A DNA stretch of 64,000 bases, taken from contig NZ_JAACFT010000017.1 of assembly GCF_029051685.1 (NCBI RefSeq), positions 116,718 to 180,717 on the forward strand. Reading direction: 5' to 3'. This document shows positions 26,150 to 35,581 of this stretch, one piece after another (the first letter of the stretch is position 1; each line of letters opens with the position of its first letter). Position numbers and translations under genes: made by a program. A model generated the notes under the pieces. That model saw nothing but the letters and a program-made list of their open reading frames with translations. It did not search any database and was not told the origin of the DNA. This DNA is from Bradyrhizobium sp. CSA207 (GTDB lineage Bacteria > Pseudomonadota > Alphaproteobacteria > Rhizobiales > Xanthobacteraceae).

Positions 26150-27163
26150 ATGAACGGGCTTGGCGGCTTGAACAAATCGCCTGAGGGCGTCGTGATCGGG
26201 CTGGTGCAGTTGCAATTGCCCAACGTCGCGACCGCGGCCGATCTGGCGCGGCAGACCGAGCGCATCGTCTGGATGGTCGGCAAGGCCCGCCGCAATCTCG
26301 CCACCATGGATCTGGTGGTCTTCCCGGAATATTCGCTGCACGGGCTCTCGATGGACACCAATCCCGAGATCATGTGCCGGCTCGACGGGCCTGAGGTCGC
26401 GGCCTTCAAGAAGGCCTGCGTCGACAACAAGATCTGGGGCTGTTTCTCCATCATGGAGTTCAACACGCACGGCAATCCCTACAACTCTGGTCTGATCATC
26501 GACGATCACGGCGAGATCAAGCTCTACTACCGAAAACTCCACCCGTGGATTCCGGTCGAACCGTGGGAGCCGGGCGATGTCGGTATTCCCGTCATCGAGG
26601 GCCCCAGGGGCGCCAAGATCGCGCTCATCATCTGCCACGACGGCATGTTCCCGGAGATGGCGCGCGAATGCGCCTATAAGGGCGCGGAGATCATGATCCG
26701 CACCGCAGGCTACACCGCCCCGATCCGCGACTCCTGGCGCTTCACCAACCAGGCCAATTCATTCCAGAACCTGATGGTAACGGCGAACGTCTGCATGTGC
26801 GGGTCAGACGGCTCGTTCGATTCCATGGGCGAAGGCATGATCGTCAATTTCGATGGCACGGTGCTGGCACATGGCACAACCGGCCGGGCCGACGAGATCA
26901 TCACCGCCGAGGTGCGGCCCGATCTGGTGCGCGAGGCTCGCATCAATTGGGGCGTCGAGAACAACATCTACCAGCTCTGGCATCGCGGCTACGTCGCGGT
27001 GAAGGGCGGCGCGATGGACTGCCCCTATTCGTTCATGCAGGACATGGTCGCAGGCACCTTCCGCCTGCCGTGGGAAGACCAGGTCAAGATCACCGACGGG
27101 ACGTCCTGCGGCTTCCCGGCACCGAGCCGGATGTTCGGCAAAACGGCGAAGGCGGCGGAATAG
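26150..27163 (+). CDS. amiF: Formamidase (AmiF-type aliphatic amidase, nitrilase superfamily)
   Basis: The 337-residue enzyme has the nitrilase triad: Glu in VFPEYSLHG (about 61), Lys in YYRKLHPW (about 129-135) and Cys in IICHDGMFPE (about 163). The overall sequence (PWEPGDVG, AGYTAPIRDSWRFTNQANSFQNL, LPWEDQVKITDGTSCG) is closer to AmiF formamidase than to AmiE amidase. It releases ammonia and formate from formamide. ATG 26150 has AAGGGAG seven bases upstream; upstream in-frame starts lack this. It lies next to the adenine operon and 83 bases before dctA. Confidence 0.85.
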   Translation: MNGLGGLNKSPEGVVIGLVQLQLPNVATAADLARQTERIVWMVGKARRNLATMDLVVFPEYSLHGLSMDTNPEIMCRLDGPEVAAFKKACVDNKIWGCFSIMEFNTHGNPYNSGLIIDDHGEIKLYYRKLHPWIPVEPWEPGDVGIPVIEGPRGAKIALIICHDGMFPEMARECAYKGAEIMIRTAGYTAPIRDSWRFTNQANSFQNLMVTANVCMCGSDGSFDSMGEGMIVNFDGTVLAHGTTGRADEIITAEVRPDLVREARINWGVENNIYQLWHRGYVAVKGGAMDCPYSFMQDMVAGTFRLPWEDQVKITDGTSCGFPAPSRMFGKTAKAAE

Positions 27164-27191
27164 GCCATTTTCGGCCGGATCCGCTACAATC

Positions 27192-27207
27192 TGGCACGGT
27201 TGTTGCT
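27192..27207 (+). promoter_or_regulatory. Sigma-54 promoter of dctA
   Basis: TGGCACG-GTTG-TTGCT matches the -24/-12 consensus TGGCACG-N4-TTGCW in every fixed position, with GG and GC exactly 10 bases apart. The -12 GC is 41 bases before the dctA ATG. In rhizobia dctA is classically driven by sigma-54 with DctB/DctD. Confidence 0.85.
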
Positions 27208-27246
27208 CCTTTTGGCGTCCAAGACGCGTCAAAACGGGGAGTAACC

Positions 27247-28566
27247 ATGTCGACCATTGCTGCGGCCCCGGCCGCCGAGCGCAAGCCGCTTTACACCTCG
27301 CTGTTCGTCCAGGTCTTGGCCGCGCTCATGCTCGGCATCATCCTCGGCGTGGCCGTGCCTGACTTCGCCATCAGCCTCAAGATTCTCAGCGACGCCTTCC
27401 TGAAGCTGATTTCGATGATCGTGGCGCCCATCGTGTTCTGCGTCGTCGTGCACGGCATTGCCGGCGCCGGCGACCTCAAGAAGGTCGGCCGCGTCGGCGT
27501 CAAGGCGCTGGTCTATTTCGAGGTGATGACCACGGTGGCCCTCGTGGTCGGTCTGATTCTGGCCTACATCTTCGGCCCGGGCCATGGCATGAACATCGAT
27601 CCCTCGACGCTGGATGCCAAGGCGCTCAACACCTATGCCGACAACGCCCACAAGCTGCAGGGCGGCGGCATCGGCTCCTTCCTGCTCAACGTGATCCCGA
27701 GCACCTCGTTCGACGCCCTGTCGCGCAACGACGTGCTCCAGGTCCTGTTCTTCGCCGTGCTGTTCGGCGTCGGCCTCGCGCTCGTCGGCGGCGAGAAGGG
27801 CAAGCTCGTCACCTCCATCATCGATGCCGCCTCGACCGTGCTGTTCCGCGTCATGGGCCTCATCGTGCGCATCGCCCCGCTCGGCGTGCTCGGCGCGGTA
27901 GCCTACACTGTCGGCAAATACGGCGTCGGCTCGCTGAAGCAACTCGTCTCGCTGGTGATGCTGTTCTATGTCTCGGTCGGCATCTTCGTACTCGGCGTGC
28001 TCGGCAGCGTGATGGCGCTCGCCGGAATCAACATCCTCAAGTTCCTCGCCTACCTGCGCGAGGAGCTGACCATCGTGCTCGCGACCGCCTCCTCCGATGC
28101 GGTGCTGCCGCAGATCATGAAGAAGCTGGAGCGGATGGGGGTGAAGGACTCCGTCGTCGGACTCGTCATTCCGACCGGCTATTCGTTCAATCTCGACGCC
28201 TTCTCGATCTACCTGACGCTTGCAGTCGTCTTCATCGCGCAGGCGACCAACACGCCGTTGTCCTTCGGCGACCTCCTGCTCGTGCTCGGCGTATCGCTGA
28301 TTACGTCGAAGGGGGCGCATGGCGTGCCGGGTTCAGCAATCGTGATTCTGGCCGCGACGCTCAACGCCGTGCCGAGCATTCCGGCCATCGGCCTCGTGCT
28401 GGTGCTGTCGGTCGACTGGTTCATCGGCATGGCCCGCGCGGTCGGCAACCTCACCGGCAATTGCGTTGCGACCGTGGTGGTCGCGGCCTGGGAAGGCGAC
28501 CTCGACCGCGCCAAGGCAGCCAAGGTGCTCGACGGTGGCGAACTGGTCGACGTGACGGCCGGGTAG
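27247..28566 (+). CDS. dctA: C4-dicarboxylate transporter DctA
   Basis: The 439-residue DAACS-family symporter shows the family signatures LKLISMIVAPIVFCVVVHGIAG (about 56), a serine-rich loop TIVLATASSDAVLPQIMKKLE (about 276), and the conserved NLDAFSIYLTL and GVPGSAIVILAATL segments. It imports succinate, fumarate and malate with cations across the inner membrane and is needed by bacteroids. GGGGAG precedes ATG 27247. A near-perfect sigma-54 promoter lies upstream. dctB/dctD are not in the window. Confidence 0.95.
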   Translation: MSTIAAAPAAERKPLYTSLFVQVLAALMLGIILGVAVPDFAISLKILSDAFLKLISMIVAPIVFCVVVHGIAGAGDLKKVGRVGVKALVYFEVMTTVALVVGLILAYIFGPGHGMNIDPSTLDAKALNTYADNAHKLQGGGIGSFLLNVIPSTSFDALSRNDVLQVLFFAVLFGVGLALVGGEKGKLVTSIIDAASTVLFRVMGLIVRIAPLGVLGAVAYTVGKYGVGSLKQLVSLVMLFYVSVGIFVLGVLGSVMALAGINILKFLAYLREELTIVLATASSDAVLPQIMKKLERMGVKDSVVGLVIPTGYSFNLDAFSIYLTLAVVFIAQATNTPLSFGDLLLVLGVSLITSKGAHGVPGSAIVILAATLNAVPSIPAIGLVLVLSVDWFIGMARAVGNLTGNCVATVVVAAWEGDLDRAKAAKVLDGGELVDVTAG

Positions 28567-28574
28567 CGCGCGGA

Positions 28575-29948
28575 TCAGTCATTCCAATGGAGCAAGGGCG
28601 TTCCGAACGCCCTGCTCCAGACGGAAAGGAAACGCGGAAACCAGGAATGCGCTACGGCGCCCTTGTAGGCCCAGGTGCGATATTTCAGGCCCTGTTCCGA
28701 TAACAATTCCTGATATCCACCGTGAACTTCGGTCGCGGTCCGAATGTCCTTCAATATCCCTTGGGCGCAGGACCGGTAGATGTCGCGACCTGAGAATTCG
28801 TCGTAGTCCAGCATGCGATCGGCAAACTCGACGTTGAACGTCGGCCAGGAGGATCGTCCCTGGTAGGCGGGCGCCGCAATCTTGTGGATCATCTTGTTGC
28901 GCGGATTATCCGCCGACACGAGGAAGTGGGATGTTCCGGGTATGCGAAACCGCGGTTCGGCGATGATCAGATCTGTCGTCGCCGCGAACAGCGCGCGTTC
29001 GCTGGCCTCACTCAGGTCCCAAAATCCGCGATGCACGCCGACGAAATCCAGAGCAACTGAGGACACCGGAGAACTCGCCGGGCCGTCAAGGGAATGCGCG
29101 ATATAGCCGCCCTTGCCGAACAGATGCAGAAGGTCGCTTTTGTACTGCGAGAGCTCGCGCCCGAGCAGCGACTTAAGCTCATTCTCATCGACGACACCGA
29201 GCTGCACGCCCCAAACGAAAGTCGTGTAGACGCAGGCATTGGTGACAAAGCGCCTGCGTTCAGCGCGGGTGTCCGTTGCCGCAGACCGTGGCCGGCTGAC
29301 GTCGCAAAGCAAATACCTGATGCCGCCGTCATGGAAAGGCTCCAATTCGCTGGCGAGCTGCAAAATCGCCCGCTTCAAGTCGACACCGTATTCGGCCAGC
29401 AGCAGACGGCCCGCATGCGCGCATTGTGACATCGCCAGATAGGACGACGCCCTCTCCTCGGCAGAGATCATCTGCTGGAGTCCGGCGAGAATGCCGAGCA
29501 GCGTATCCGAGGGGCGCGAGAAATAATTCACTCCAAGATACCGGTCACGCCCCGCCGGAACGATGGTCGTCGTGACGACGTCGGCGCGAACCGCCTTCAG
29601 CAACAGGCGGACGCTCTTTTCGAGCAAACGCGCCCGCCGCACCGCGTCCTGCGAATCCATGATGGTTTCAGGATCGAGAACGTCGGGATAGAACCAGGCG
29701 AAGTCGCGCGGATAATAGGCGGAGGCGTGCGGCGCGCCCGTGACTAGGAAAGCTTCAGTCGCCGAAAAGGCGCTGTCCATCGAATGACGGTAAAGATCCT
29801 CGATGGCCGACAACGAATGATGCGATTTTCTCAGGAATCGATCGCCGAGAAAATTGACCGCCTGAAGAGCGTTGGCGACAAAGGTCGCGGTCGTACCCTG
29901 GTAAAACCGGTTCTCACGATGTGACGGAAAAGAGATGTCGCTGTTCAT
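28575..29948 (-). CDS. Protein of unknown function, possible alpha/alpha-barrel enzyme
   Basis: The 457-residue soluble protein has no signal peptide. Features include GAPHASAYYPRDFAWFYPDV (about 72), GGIRYLLCDVSRPRSA, LDFVGVHRGFWDL, and a C-terminal VHGGYQELLSEQGLKYRTWAYKGAVAHSWFPRFLSVW. The pattern of helices broken by aromatic-rich loops recalls glycosidases with an (alpha/alpha)6 barrel, but this is a weak inference from composition. Composition is good and it fills the gap between dctA (9 bases, convergent) and the hydrolase region. I do not recognise the family. Confidence 0.6.
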   Translation of the reverse strand: MNSDISFPSHRENRFYQGTTATFVANALQAVNFLGDRFLRKSHHSLSAIEDLYRHSMDSAFSATEAFLVTGAPHASAYYPRDFAWFYPDVLDPETIMDSQDAVRRARLLEKSVRLLLKAVRADVVTTTIVPAGRDRYLGVNYFSRPSDTLLGILAGLQQMISAEERASSYLAMSQCAHAGRLLLAEYGVDLKRAILQLASELEPFHDGGIRYLLCDVSRPRSAATDTRAERRRFVTNACVYTTFVWGVQLGVVDENELKSLLGRELSQYKSDLLHLFGKGGYIAHSLDGPASSPVSSVALDFVGVHRGFWDLSEASERALFAATTDLIIAEPRFRIPGTSHFLVSADNPRNKMIHKIAAPAYQGRSSWPTFNVEFADRMLDYDEFSGRDIYRSCAQGILKDIRTATEVHGGYQELLSEQGLKYRTWAYKGAVAHSWFPRFLSVWSRAFGTPLLHWND

Positions 29949-30051
29949 GTGCGTAAGTCGGCTGATGTCTCGTGATCCCGATGATGGCGGTCACCATTCT
30001 AAACATGCCTGATTCGTATCTCTACCCGGTGACTTGCGGGCTCTCTTACCG

Positions 30052-31326
30052 TCAATTCACGCTGGCACGGTCCTCCCGCGGCCTAAAATTCTCGATCACC
30101 CCGAGCAGCACTCGCGCGCCAGCATCGGCATCGGCGAGTTCGACATGCTCGTCCGGGTGATGGCTGATACCGCCGCGACAGCGCACGAAGATCATGCCGA
30201 CATCGGCGATGTCGATCATCGCCATGCCATCGTGCCCTGCCCCGCTCGGCAGCTCGAATACGGAAAGGCCCTCCGCAGCGATTGCCCGCGCGATCTGCTC
30301 CTTCAGCCAGGGCGCACAAGGGGCCGTGCGGTTCTCGTGGGTGACGTCGAGCTGAAGCGACAGTTGCCTGCGCGTTGCGATCGCCTCGATCTGGCGGACG
30401 ACATCGGCGACCGCGCGCTTGCGGTGCATATCGGTCGGCGCCCGCATGTCGATGGTGAACGATACCTCACCCGGAATGACATTCGTCGCGCCGGGCTTTG
30501 CGTGGACATAACCGACGGTGCCGACCAGCCCTCTCTCGTCGGTCCGGCAAAACTGCTCGATCGCACCGATGCATTCAGCCGCGCCGGCCAGCGCGTCGCG
30601 CCGCAACGCCATCGGCACCGTTCCCGCGTGACCGGCCATGCCGGTCAGTCGTGCGGCAAGCCGCGTGGCGCCCGCGATCGCGGTGACCACGCCGACGGAC
30701 AGGTTCTGTGCTTCCAGCACGGGCCCCTGTTCGATGTGCAGCTCAAGATAGGCCAGCAACTCGCGCCGCGCCCGCGCGGCCGCGCCGATATGATCGGGAT
30801 CGAGGCCGAATAGCACGAGCGCATCGCGCATCGAGACGCCGTCGCGGTCGCGGGTGGTCAGGACGCTCTCATCGAACGTGCCAGCCACCGCGCGGCTGCC
30901 GAGCAGCGTCGAGGCGAAACGCACCCCCTCTTCGTCGGCAAAGGCTATGACCTCGATTGCGAACGGCAGGCGCTTGCCGCGGCGGTTGAGATCGGCGACG
31001 CAGGCGATCGCGGTGATCACTCCCAGCGGCCCATCCCATTTGCCGGCGTCGCGCACGGTGTCGTAGTGCGAGCCAAGCATCACGCAGGGCGCACCCGGCC
31101 GCTCACCCTCATATCGGCCGCAGACATTGCCGATCGCATCGAGATGCGCGCTCATGCCGGCGTCGCGCATCCAGCCCAGGATGAGGTCCGCGGCTTTGCG
31201 CAATTCCTTGCTAAGATAGATGCGGGTCAGCCTGCCGGCTTCTTCCGAAATCTCACCAAGTTCATTGATCCGAGCCACGATCTCTTCGCCGAGCGATGCA
31301 TTCTGAACGGCGTTACCAACACCCAT
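30052..31326 (-). CDS. Zn-dependent amidohydrolase, allantoate amidohydrolase type
   Basis: The 424-residue M20/AllC-like enzyme has metal motifs GSHYDTV (about 86), DGPLGV (about 98), FADEEGVRF (about 132), the LELHIEQGPVLE motif (about 195) and SGAGHDGMAM plus GGISHHPDE near the C-terminus. This set is shared by allantoate amidohydrolase, N-carbamoylamino-acid hydrolases and ureidoglycolate hydrolase. Context favours allantoate or a ureide. ATG 31326 gives the family length; the frame stays open to 31485, so a longer N-terminus is possible. It is divergent from the first BMP transporter operon. Confidence 0.75.
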   Translation of the reverse strand: MGVGNAVQNASLGEEIVARINELGEISEEAGRLTRIYLSKELRKAADLILGWMRDAGMSAHLDAIGNVCGRYEGERPGAPCVMLGSHYDTVRDAGKWDGPLGVITAIACVADLNRRGKRLPFAIEVIAFADEEGVRFASTLLGSRAVAGTFDESVLTTRDRDGVSMRDALVLFGLDPDHIGAAARARRELLAYLELHIEQGPVLEAQNLSVGVVTAIAGATRLAARLTGMAGHAGTVPMALRRDALAGAAECIGAIEQFCRTDERGLVGTVGYVHAKPGATNVIPGEVSFTIDMRAPTDMHRKRAVADVVRQIEAIATRRQLSLQLDVTHENRTAPCAPWLKEQIARAIAAEGLSVFELPSGAGHDGMAMIDIADVGMIFVRCRGGISHHPDEHVELADADAGARVLLGVIENFRPREDRASVN

Positions 31327-31513
31327 CTCGGCGAGCTTTCCATCCTCTGGGGCCGCGGCAGCGGCGGCCCCGGCGACAATCGATACAAGTTCGGTGCCAG
31401 CGAACGCGACCGGCACTGTCCCAATTACGGGGTGGTTAGCACGAATGCGATGAACGACCGACCTTGGAGCCGCCTCCATACACACGCACAGGCCGGCGAA
31501 GTCTGCTTAACTC

Positions 31514-31527
31514 GATTGCATACAATC
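31514..31527. promoter_or_regulatory. Operator-like palindrome
   Basis: GATTG-CATA-CAATC has perfect 5-bp arms and sits between the divergent hydrolase and BMP operon. The form TTG-N4-CAA resembles GntR-family operators. No GntR gene is in the window, so the binding protein is unknown. Confidence 0.4.
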
Positions 31528-31637
31528 AGAAAGTACTGCCCATAAATTAGTCTGCCGATTTCCTGATCAAGATTCGATTCAACACGATAGCCACTACTTA
31601 TCAATAGGTTGGATCGGCATGCGCGCTTCATGGCCTC

Positions 31638-31653
31638 TGGCACGAAGCTTGCG
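31638..31653 (+). promoter_or_regulatory. Sigma-54 promoter of the first BMP transporter operon
   Basis: TGGCACG-AAGC-TTGCG matches the sigma-54 consensus except the last base; GG (31639-31640) and GC (31651-31652) are 10 bases apart. It lies 75 bases before ATG 31727. It would place a nitrogenous-compound importer under an NtrC-like activator. Confidence 0.75.
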
Positions 31654-31726
31654 ACATCTTGTTCCGGCTCCGCCAGACCGGCGCAGCCGCGAGATTAAGG
31701 CGGTTCGTCCGCCAAGGGAGCATCCA

Positions 31727-32839
31727 ATGGATTTTGGCAGGATTTCACGACGGCATTTGTTGCAAGGCGGCGCGGCCCTCACCCTCGGCGCGGCGGCTGG
31801 CGCCCGCCCGGCTTTCGCAGCCGAGACGACCATCGGCTTCATCTATGTCGGCTCGCGCGACGACTACGGTTACAACCAGGCGCACGCGCAGGGCGCCGCG
31901 GCGCTGAAGAAGATTCCCGGCCTCAAAGTCGTCGAGGAAGAAAAGGTGCCGGAGACCGACGCGGTCGAAAAGACCATCGAGTCGATGATCAATCTCGACG
32001 GCGCCACCCTGCTCTTCCCGACCTCGTTCGGTTACTACAATCCGCACATGATCAAGATGGCCAACAAGTTCCCGAAGCTGCGCTTCGAACACTGCGGCGG
32101 CCTCTGGAGCGACAAGGACCCGAAGAACGCCGGCAGCTATTTCGGCTATATCGACGAGGCCCAATACATCTCCGGCATCGTCGCCGGCTACACCTCCAAG
32201 AGCGGCAAGCTCGGCTTCGTGGCCGCAAAGCCGATCCCGCAAGTGCTGCGCAACATCAACGCCTTCGCACTCGGCGCCAAGCTCGCCAACCCGAAGGCCA
32301 CCACGCAGGTGATCTTTACTGGCGACTGGTCGATGCCGGTCAAGGAAGCCGAAGCCACCAACAGCCTGATCGACCAGGGCGTCGACGTGCTGACCTGCCA
32401 TGTCGACGGCCCGAAGACGATGGTCGAGAACGCGGCGCGCCGCGGCGCCTTCGTCTGCGGTTATCACACAAACCAGTCGCCGCTTGCGCCGAAAGCCTAT
32501 CTGACCGGCGCCGAGTGGAACTGGGAGGCGCTATATCCGAAATTCGTCAAGATGATCGCCGCCGGCGAGAGCATCCCGAATTTCTATCGCGGCGGCCTCA
32601 AGGAAGAGATCGTCAAGACCTCGCCCTACGGCGAAGCGGTCTCCGCTGAAGCGCGCAAACATGCCGACGACATCAAGGCAAAATTCCTGTCCGCGGAGGG
32701 CTACGCCATCTTCAAGGGCGGACTGCTCGACAACAAGGGCAAGACAGTGATCGCCGCCGGCACCGATCGGGGCCAGAAGGATCCCGAGCTCGAGAAGATG
32801 GACTATCTCGTGGAGGGCGTGGTCGGAGCGACTTCGTGA
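31727..32839 (+). CDS. BMP-family ABC transporter substrate-binding protein (Tat-exported)
   Basis: The 370-residue protein starts with a twin-arginine signal (SRRHLLQGGAA, about 7-17, cut near FAAE). The mature part is a BMP/Med lipoprotein-family binding protein: TIGFIYVGSRDDYGYNQAHAQGA (about 33), the central ATLLFPTSFGYY and QYISGIVAGYTSKSGKLGFVA. The family binds nucleosides and related purine compounds. AAGGGAGC precedes ATG 31727. It opens an operon of two permeases, biuret amidohydrolase, ATPase and deaminase. The likely substrate is a purine breakdown product, ureide or biuret-like compound. Confidence 0.9.
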   Translation: MDFGRISRRHLLQGGAALTLGAAAGARPAFAAETTIGFIYVGSRDDYGYNQAHAQGAAALKKIPGLKVVEEEKVPETDAVEKTIESMINLDGATLLFPTSFGYYNPHMIKMANKFPKLRFEHCGGLWSDKDPKNAGSYFGYIDEAQYISGIVAGYTSKSGKLGFVAAKPIPQVLRNINAFALGAKLANPKATTQVIFTGDWSMPVKEAEATNSLIDQGVDVLTCHVDGPKTMVENAARRGAFVCGYHTNQSPLAPKAYLTGAEWNWEALYPKFVKMIAAGESIPNFYRGGLKEEIVKTSPYGEAVSAEARKHADDIKAKFLSAEGYAIFKGGLLDNKGKTVIAAGTDRGQKDPELEKMDYLVEGVVGATS

Positions 32840-33948
32840 CATCGGAAGCGGCGGATTCCACGCAGGCGGTCGGGACAATTGCCCCGGCCGCCGACCCGGG
32901 ATTTCTCCAGCGCCACGGCGCGACAATCGAATACCTCCTGATCCCGGGCGCGGCGCTGGCCGGCGCGCTCGTGGTCTTCGGTATCTTCGTGGCGATGTTC
33001 GGCAAGAACCCGCTCGATCTCTATTTTTACATGTACTACGGGGCCTTCGGCACCTGGTTCTCCTGGCAGAACACGCTGACGCGCGCAGCCCCATTGATCC
33101 TCACCGCGCTCTGCACCGCGCTGCCGGCACAGCTTGGCATGGTTATCATCGGCGGCGAAGGCGCGCTTCTGATCGGCGCGCTGACGGCAACGAGCGCAGC
33201 GCTTGTGCTCCAGGGCATGCCTCCGCTCATCGTCCAGATCGCTATGGTCTGTGCCGGCGTGATCGGCGGCGGCCTGTGGATCATGCTGTCGGGCGCACTG
33301 CGTCAGTTCCGCGGCGTCAACGAGACGATCTCGAGCCTGCTGCTCGTCTACATCGCGCTCGCGATCCTCAACCATCTCGTCGAAGGCGTGATGCGCGATC
33401 CCGCCAGCCTCAACAAGCCGTCGACGCGCGAGATCGGCGCCGTCAACATGATCGGCTCGATTCCCGGCACCGACGTGCACTGGGGCCTCGTGTTCGGCCT
33501 CATCGCCGCAATCGGCGCCTACATCCTGATCTATCACACCGTGTTCGGCTTCGCCGCGCGCGTCGCCGGCGGCAACATCCGCGCTGCGAAAATCGTCGGC
33601 CTCGGCGTCAGCAGGCTCATTCTCACCATCTGCTTCCTTGCCGGCGGGGCGGCTGGCCTCGCGGGCATGATCGAGGTAGCAGCCGTGCAGGGCCGCACCA
33701 ACGCCAACCTCGCCGCGGGTTATGGCTTCACCGGCATTCTCGTCGCTTTCCTGGCGCGGCAAAATCCGCTCGCGATCGTTCCTGTCGCGATCCTGCTCGG
33801 CGGCATCAGCGCCAGCGGTGGCCTGTTGCAGCGGCGCCTTGGATTGCCCGATGCCTCCGTGCTGGTGCTTCAGGGCATCATCTTCGTCTTCGTGCTCGCG
33901 AGCGATGCGCTCTACGGCCGCATCGGATTCCTGAAGGGAAAATCCTGA
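32836..33948 (+). CDS. ABC transporter permease (BMP/nucleoside system, first subunit)
   Basis: The 370-residue protein has about nine hydrophobic segments and fits the BPD_transp_2 family that pairs with BMP binding proteins (AAPLILTALCTALPAQLGMVIIGGEGALLIGAL, about 78). It begins with GTG 32836, four bases inside the upstream stop, indicating translational coupling. It forms the membrane channel with the next permease, powered by the ATPase at 35582. Confidence 0.9.
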   Translation: MTSEAADSTQAVGTIAPAADPGFLQRHGATIEYLLIPGAALAGALVVFGIFVAMFGKNPLDLYFYMYYGAFGTWFSWQNTLTRAAPLILTALCTALPAQLGMVIIGGEGALLIGALTATSAALVLQGMPPLIVQIAMVCAGVIGGGLWIMLSGALRQFRGVNETISSLLLVYIALAILNHLVEGVMRDPASLNKPSTREIGAVNMIGSIPGTDVHWGLVFGLIAAIGAYILIYHTVFGFAARVAGGNIRAAKIVGLGVSRLILTICFLAGGAAGLAGMIEVAAVQGRTNANLAAGYGFTGILVAFLARQNPLAIVPVAILLGGISASGGLLQRRLGLPDASVLVLQGIIFVFVLASDALYGRIGFLKGKS

Positions 33949-33949
33949 G

Positions 33950-34876
33950 ATGGCAGACGGATCGATCGGGCTCTGGACCGTCCCGCTCGCCGTGCTCGGC
34001 GGCGCCATTCGCGTCTCGACGCCGTTCCTGTTCGTGAGTCTGGGCGAATGCATCACCGAACGCTCGGGCCGCATCAATCTTGGCCTCGAAGGCACGCTGG
34101 TGATGGGCGCGATGAGCGCCTATGGCATCTCGTACCTCACCGGATCGCCCTGGCTGGGCGTGCTCGCCGCTGGCGTCGCCGGCGCGCTTTTGGGCGCACT
34201 GCATGCCGGCATCTGCTCGCTGCCGCGCGTCAACGACATTGCCGTCGGCATCGCCTTGATGCTATTCGGCACCGGGCTCGCCTTCTATCTCGGCAAGCCG
34301 TTGATCGAACCGACCGCGCCGCGGCTGCCCGCGATCGATTTCGGCTGGTGGAGCGATATCCCGCAGCTTCGCGCCGCGCTGCGCATAAACGTGATGTTCC
34401 TGATCGGCGTGGCGCTGGCCCCGATCCTGTATTGGGCCTTCCGCACGACGCGCTGGGGCCTCCTGATTCGCACCGCTGGCGAAAGCTCGGATGCCGCACG
34501 CGCCATGGGCTATTCGGTACTCCTGATCCGCCTGCGCGCGACCATGGTCGGCGGCTTCCTCGCCGGCATCGGCGGCTCCTTCCTGTCGCTGTTCTATCCA
34601 GGAAGCTGGAACGAAGGATTGTCCTCGGGACAGGGTATCACCGCCGTGGCGCTCGTGATCTTCGCGCGCTGGGATCCCCTGCTGTGCCTGTGGGCCTCGC
34701 TCGCCTTCGGCGGCGCTGCGGCCTTGGGGCCGGCACTCCAATCGGTCGGCGTCACCTCCGGCTACCACCTCTTCAATGCCGCGCCCTACATCCTGACGCT
34801 GGCGATTATGATCGTCACCTGCTCGCCGAAGCGGACGCTGACTGGCGCGCCCGCCGAACTCTCGATCACACGGTAA
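33950..34876 (+). CDS. ABC transporter permease (BMP/nucleoside system, second subunit)
   Basis: The 308-residue BPD_transp_2 protein has the family segment FVSLGECITERSGRINLGLEGTLVMGAMSAYG (about 25). It starts one base after the first permease stop. Both permeases are needed in this transporter type. Confidence 0.9.
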   Translation: MADGSIGLWTVPLAVLGGAIRVSTPFLFVSLGECITERSGRINLGLEGTLVMGAMSAYGISYLTGSPWLGVLAAGVAGALLGALHAGICSLPRVNDIAVGIALMLFGTGLAFYLGKPLIEPTAPRLPAIDFGWWSDIPQLRAALRINVMFLIGVALAPILYWAFRTTRWGLLIRTAGESSDAARAMGYSVLLIRLRATMVGGFLAGIGGSFLSLFYPGSWNEGLSSGQGITAVALVIFARWDPLLCLWASLAFGGAAALGPALQSVGVTSGYHLFNAAPYILTLAIMIVTCSPKRTLTGAPAELSITR

Positions 34877-34901
34877 CACGCGGCACGTAACGAGGTCGTC
34901 C

Positions 34902-35581
34902 ATGCCCGAGCGCTACATCAAGTCCGAGCCCTACGCCTGGCCCTACAACGGCGACCTTCGCCCGCAGAACACTGCCCTCGTCATCATCGACATGCAGACC
35001 GACTTCTGCGGCGTCGGCGGCTATGTCGACAAGATGGGCTATGACCTCTCGCTGACGCGGGCGCCGATCGAGCCGATCAGGAAGCTGCTCGCGACCATGC
35101 GCAGTCAAGGCTTTCACATCATCCATACCCGCGAGGGCCATCGTCCCGATCTCTCCGATCTTCCCGCCAACAAGCGCTGGCGCTCGCGCCAGATCGGCGC
35201 CGGTATCGGCGATCCCGGCCCTTGCGGCCGCATCCTGGTGCGCGGCGAGCCCGGCTGGGACATCATCTCGGAGCTCGCGCCCCTGCCCGGCGAGCCCATC
35301 ATCGACAAGCCCGGCAAGGGCTCGTTCTGCGCCACCGATCTGGAACTGATCCTGCGCGTGCGCGGTATCGAGAACATCGTGCTGACCGGCATCACCACGG
35401 ACGTCTGCGTCCACACCACCATGCGTGAGGCCAACGACCGCGGCTTCGAATGCGTGCTCCTGCACGATTGCTGCGGCGCGACCGACAAGAGCAACCACGA
35501 GCACGCGCTGAAGATGATCAAGATGCAAGGCGGCGTGTTCGGCGCGGTCTCAACCTCCGACGCCTTCATCGGAGCGATTTC

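Larger units (their letters stand above)
31327..31726. other. Divergent control region of the hydrolase and BMP operon
   Basis: It contains the sigma-54 promoter of the BMP operon (31638-31653), the palindrome at 31514-31527, and a degenerate GG-N10-GT match facing the hydrolase (31384-31399, minus strand). The hydrolase frame extends in to 31485 without convincing homology. Confidence 0.5.

Noticed and set aside
31384..31399. Sigma-54 promoter for the allantoate-type hydrolase (minus strand)
   Set aside because: TGGCACC-GAAC-TTGTA has correct spacing but GT in place of the essential -12 GC; kept only as a weak hint.
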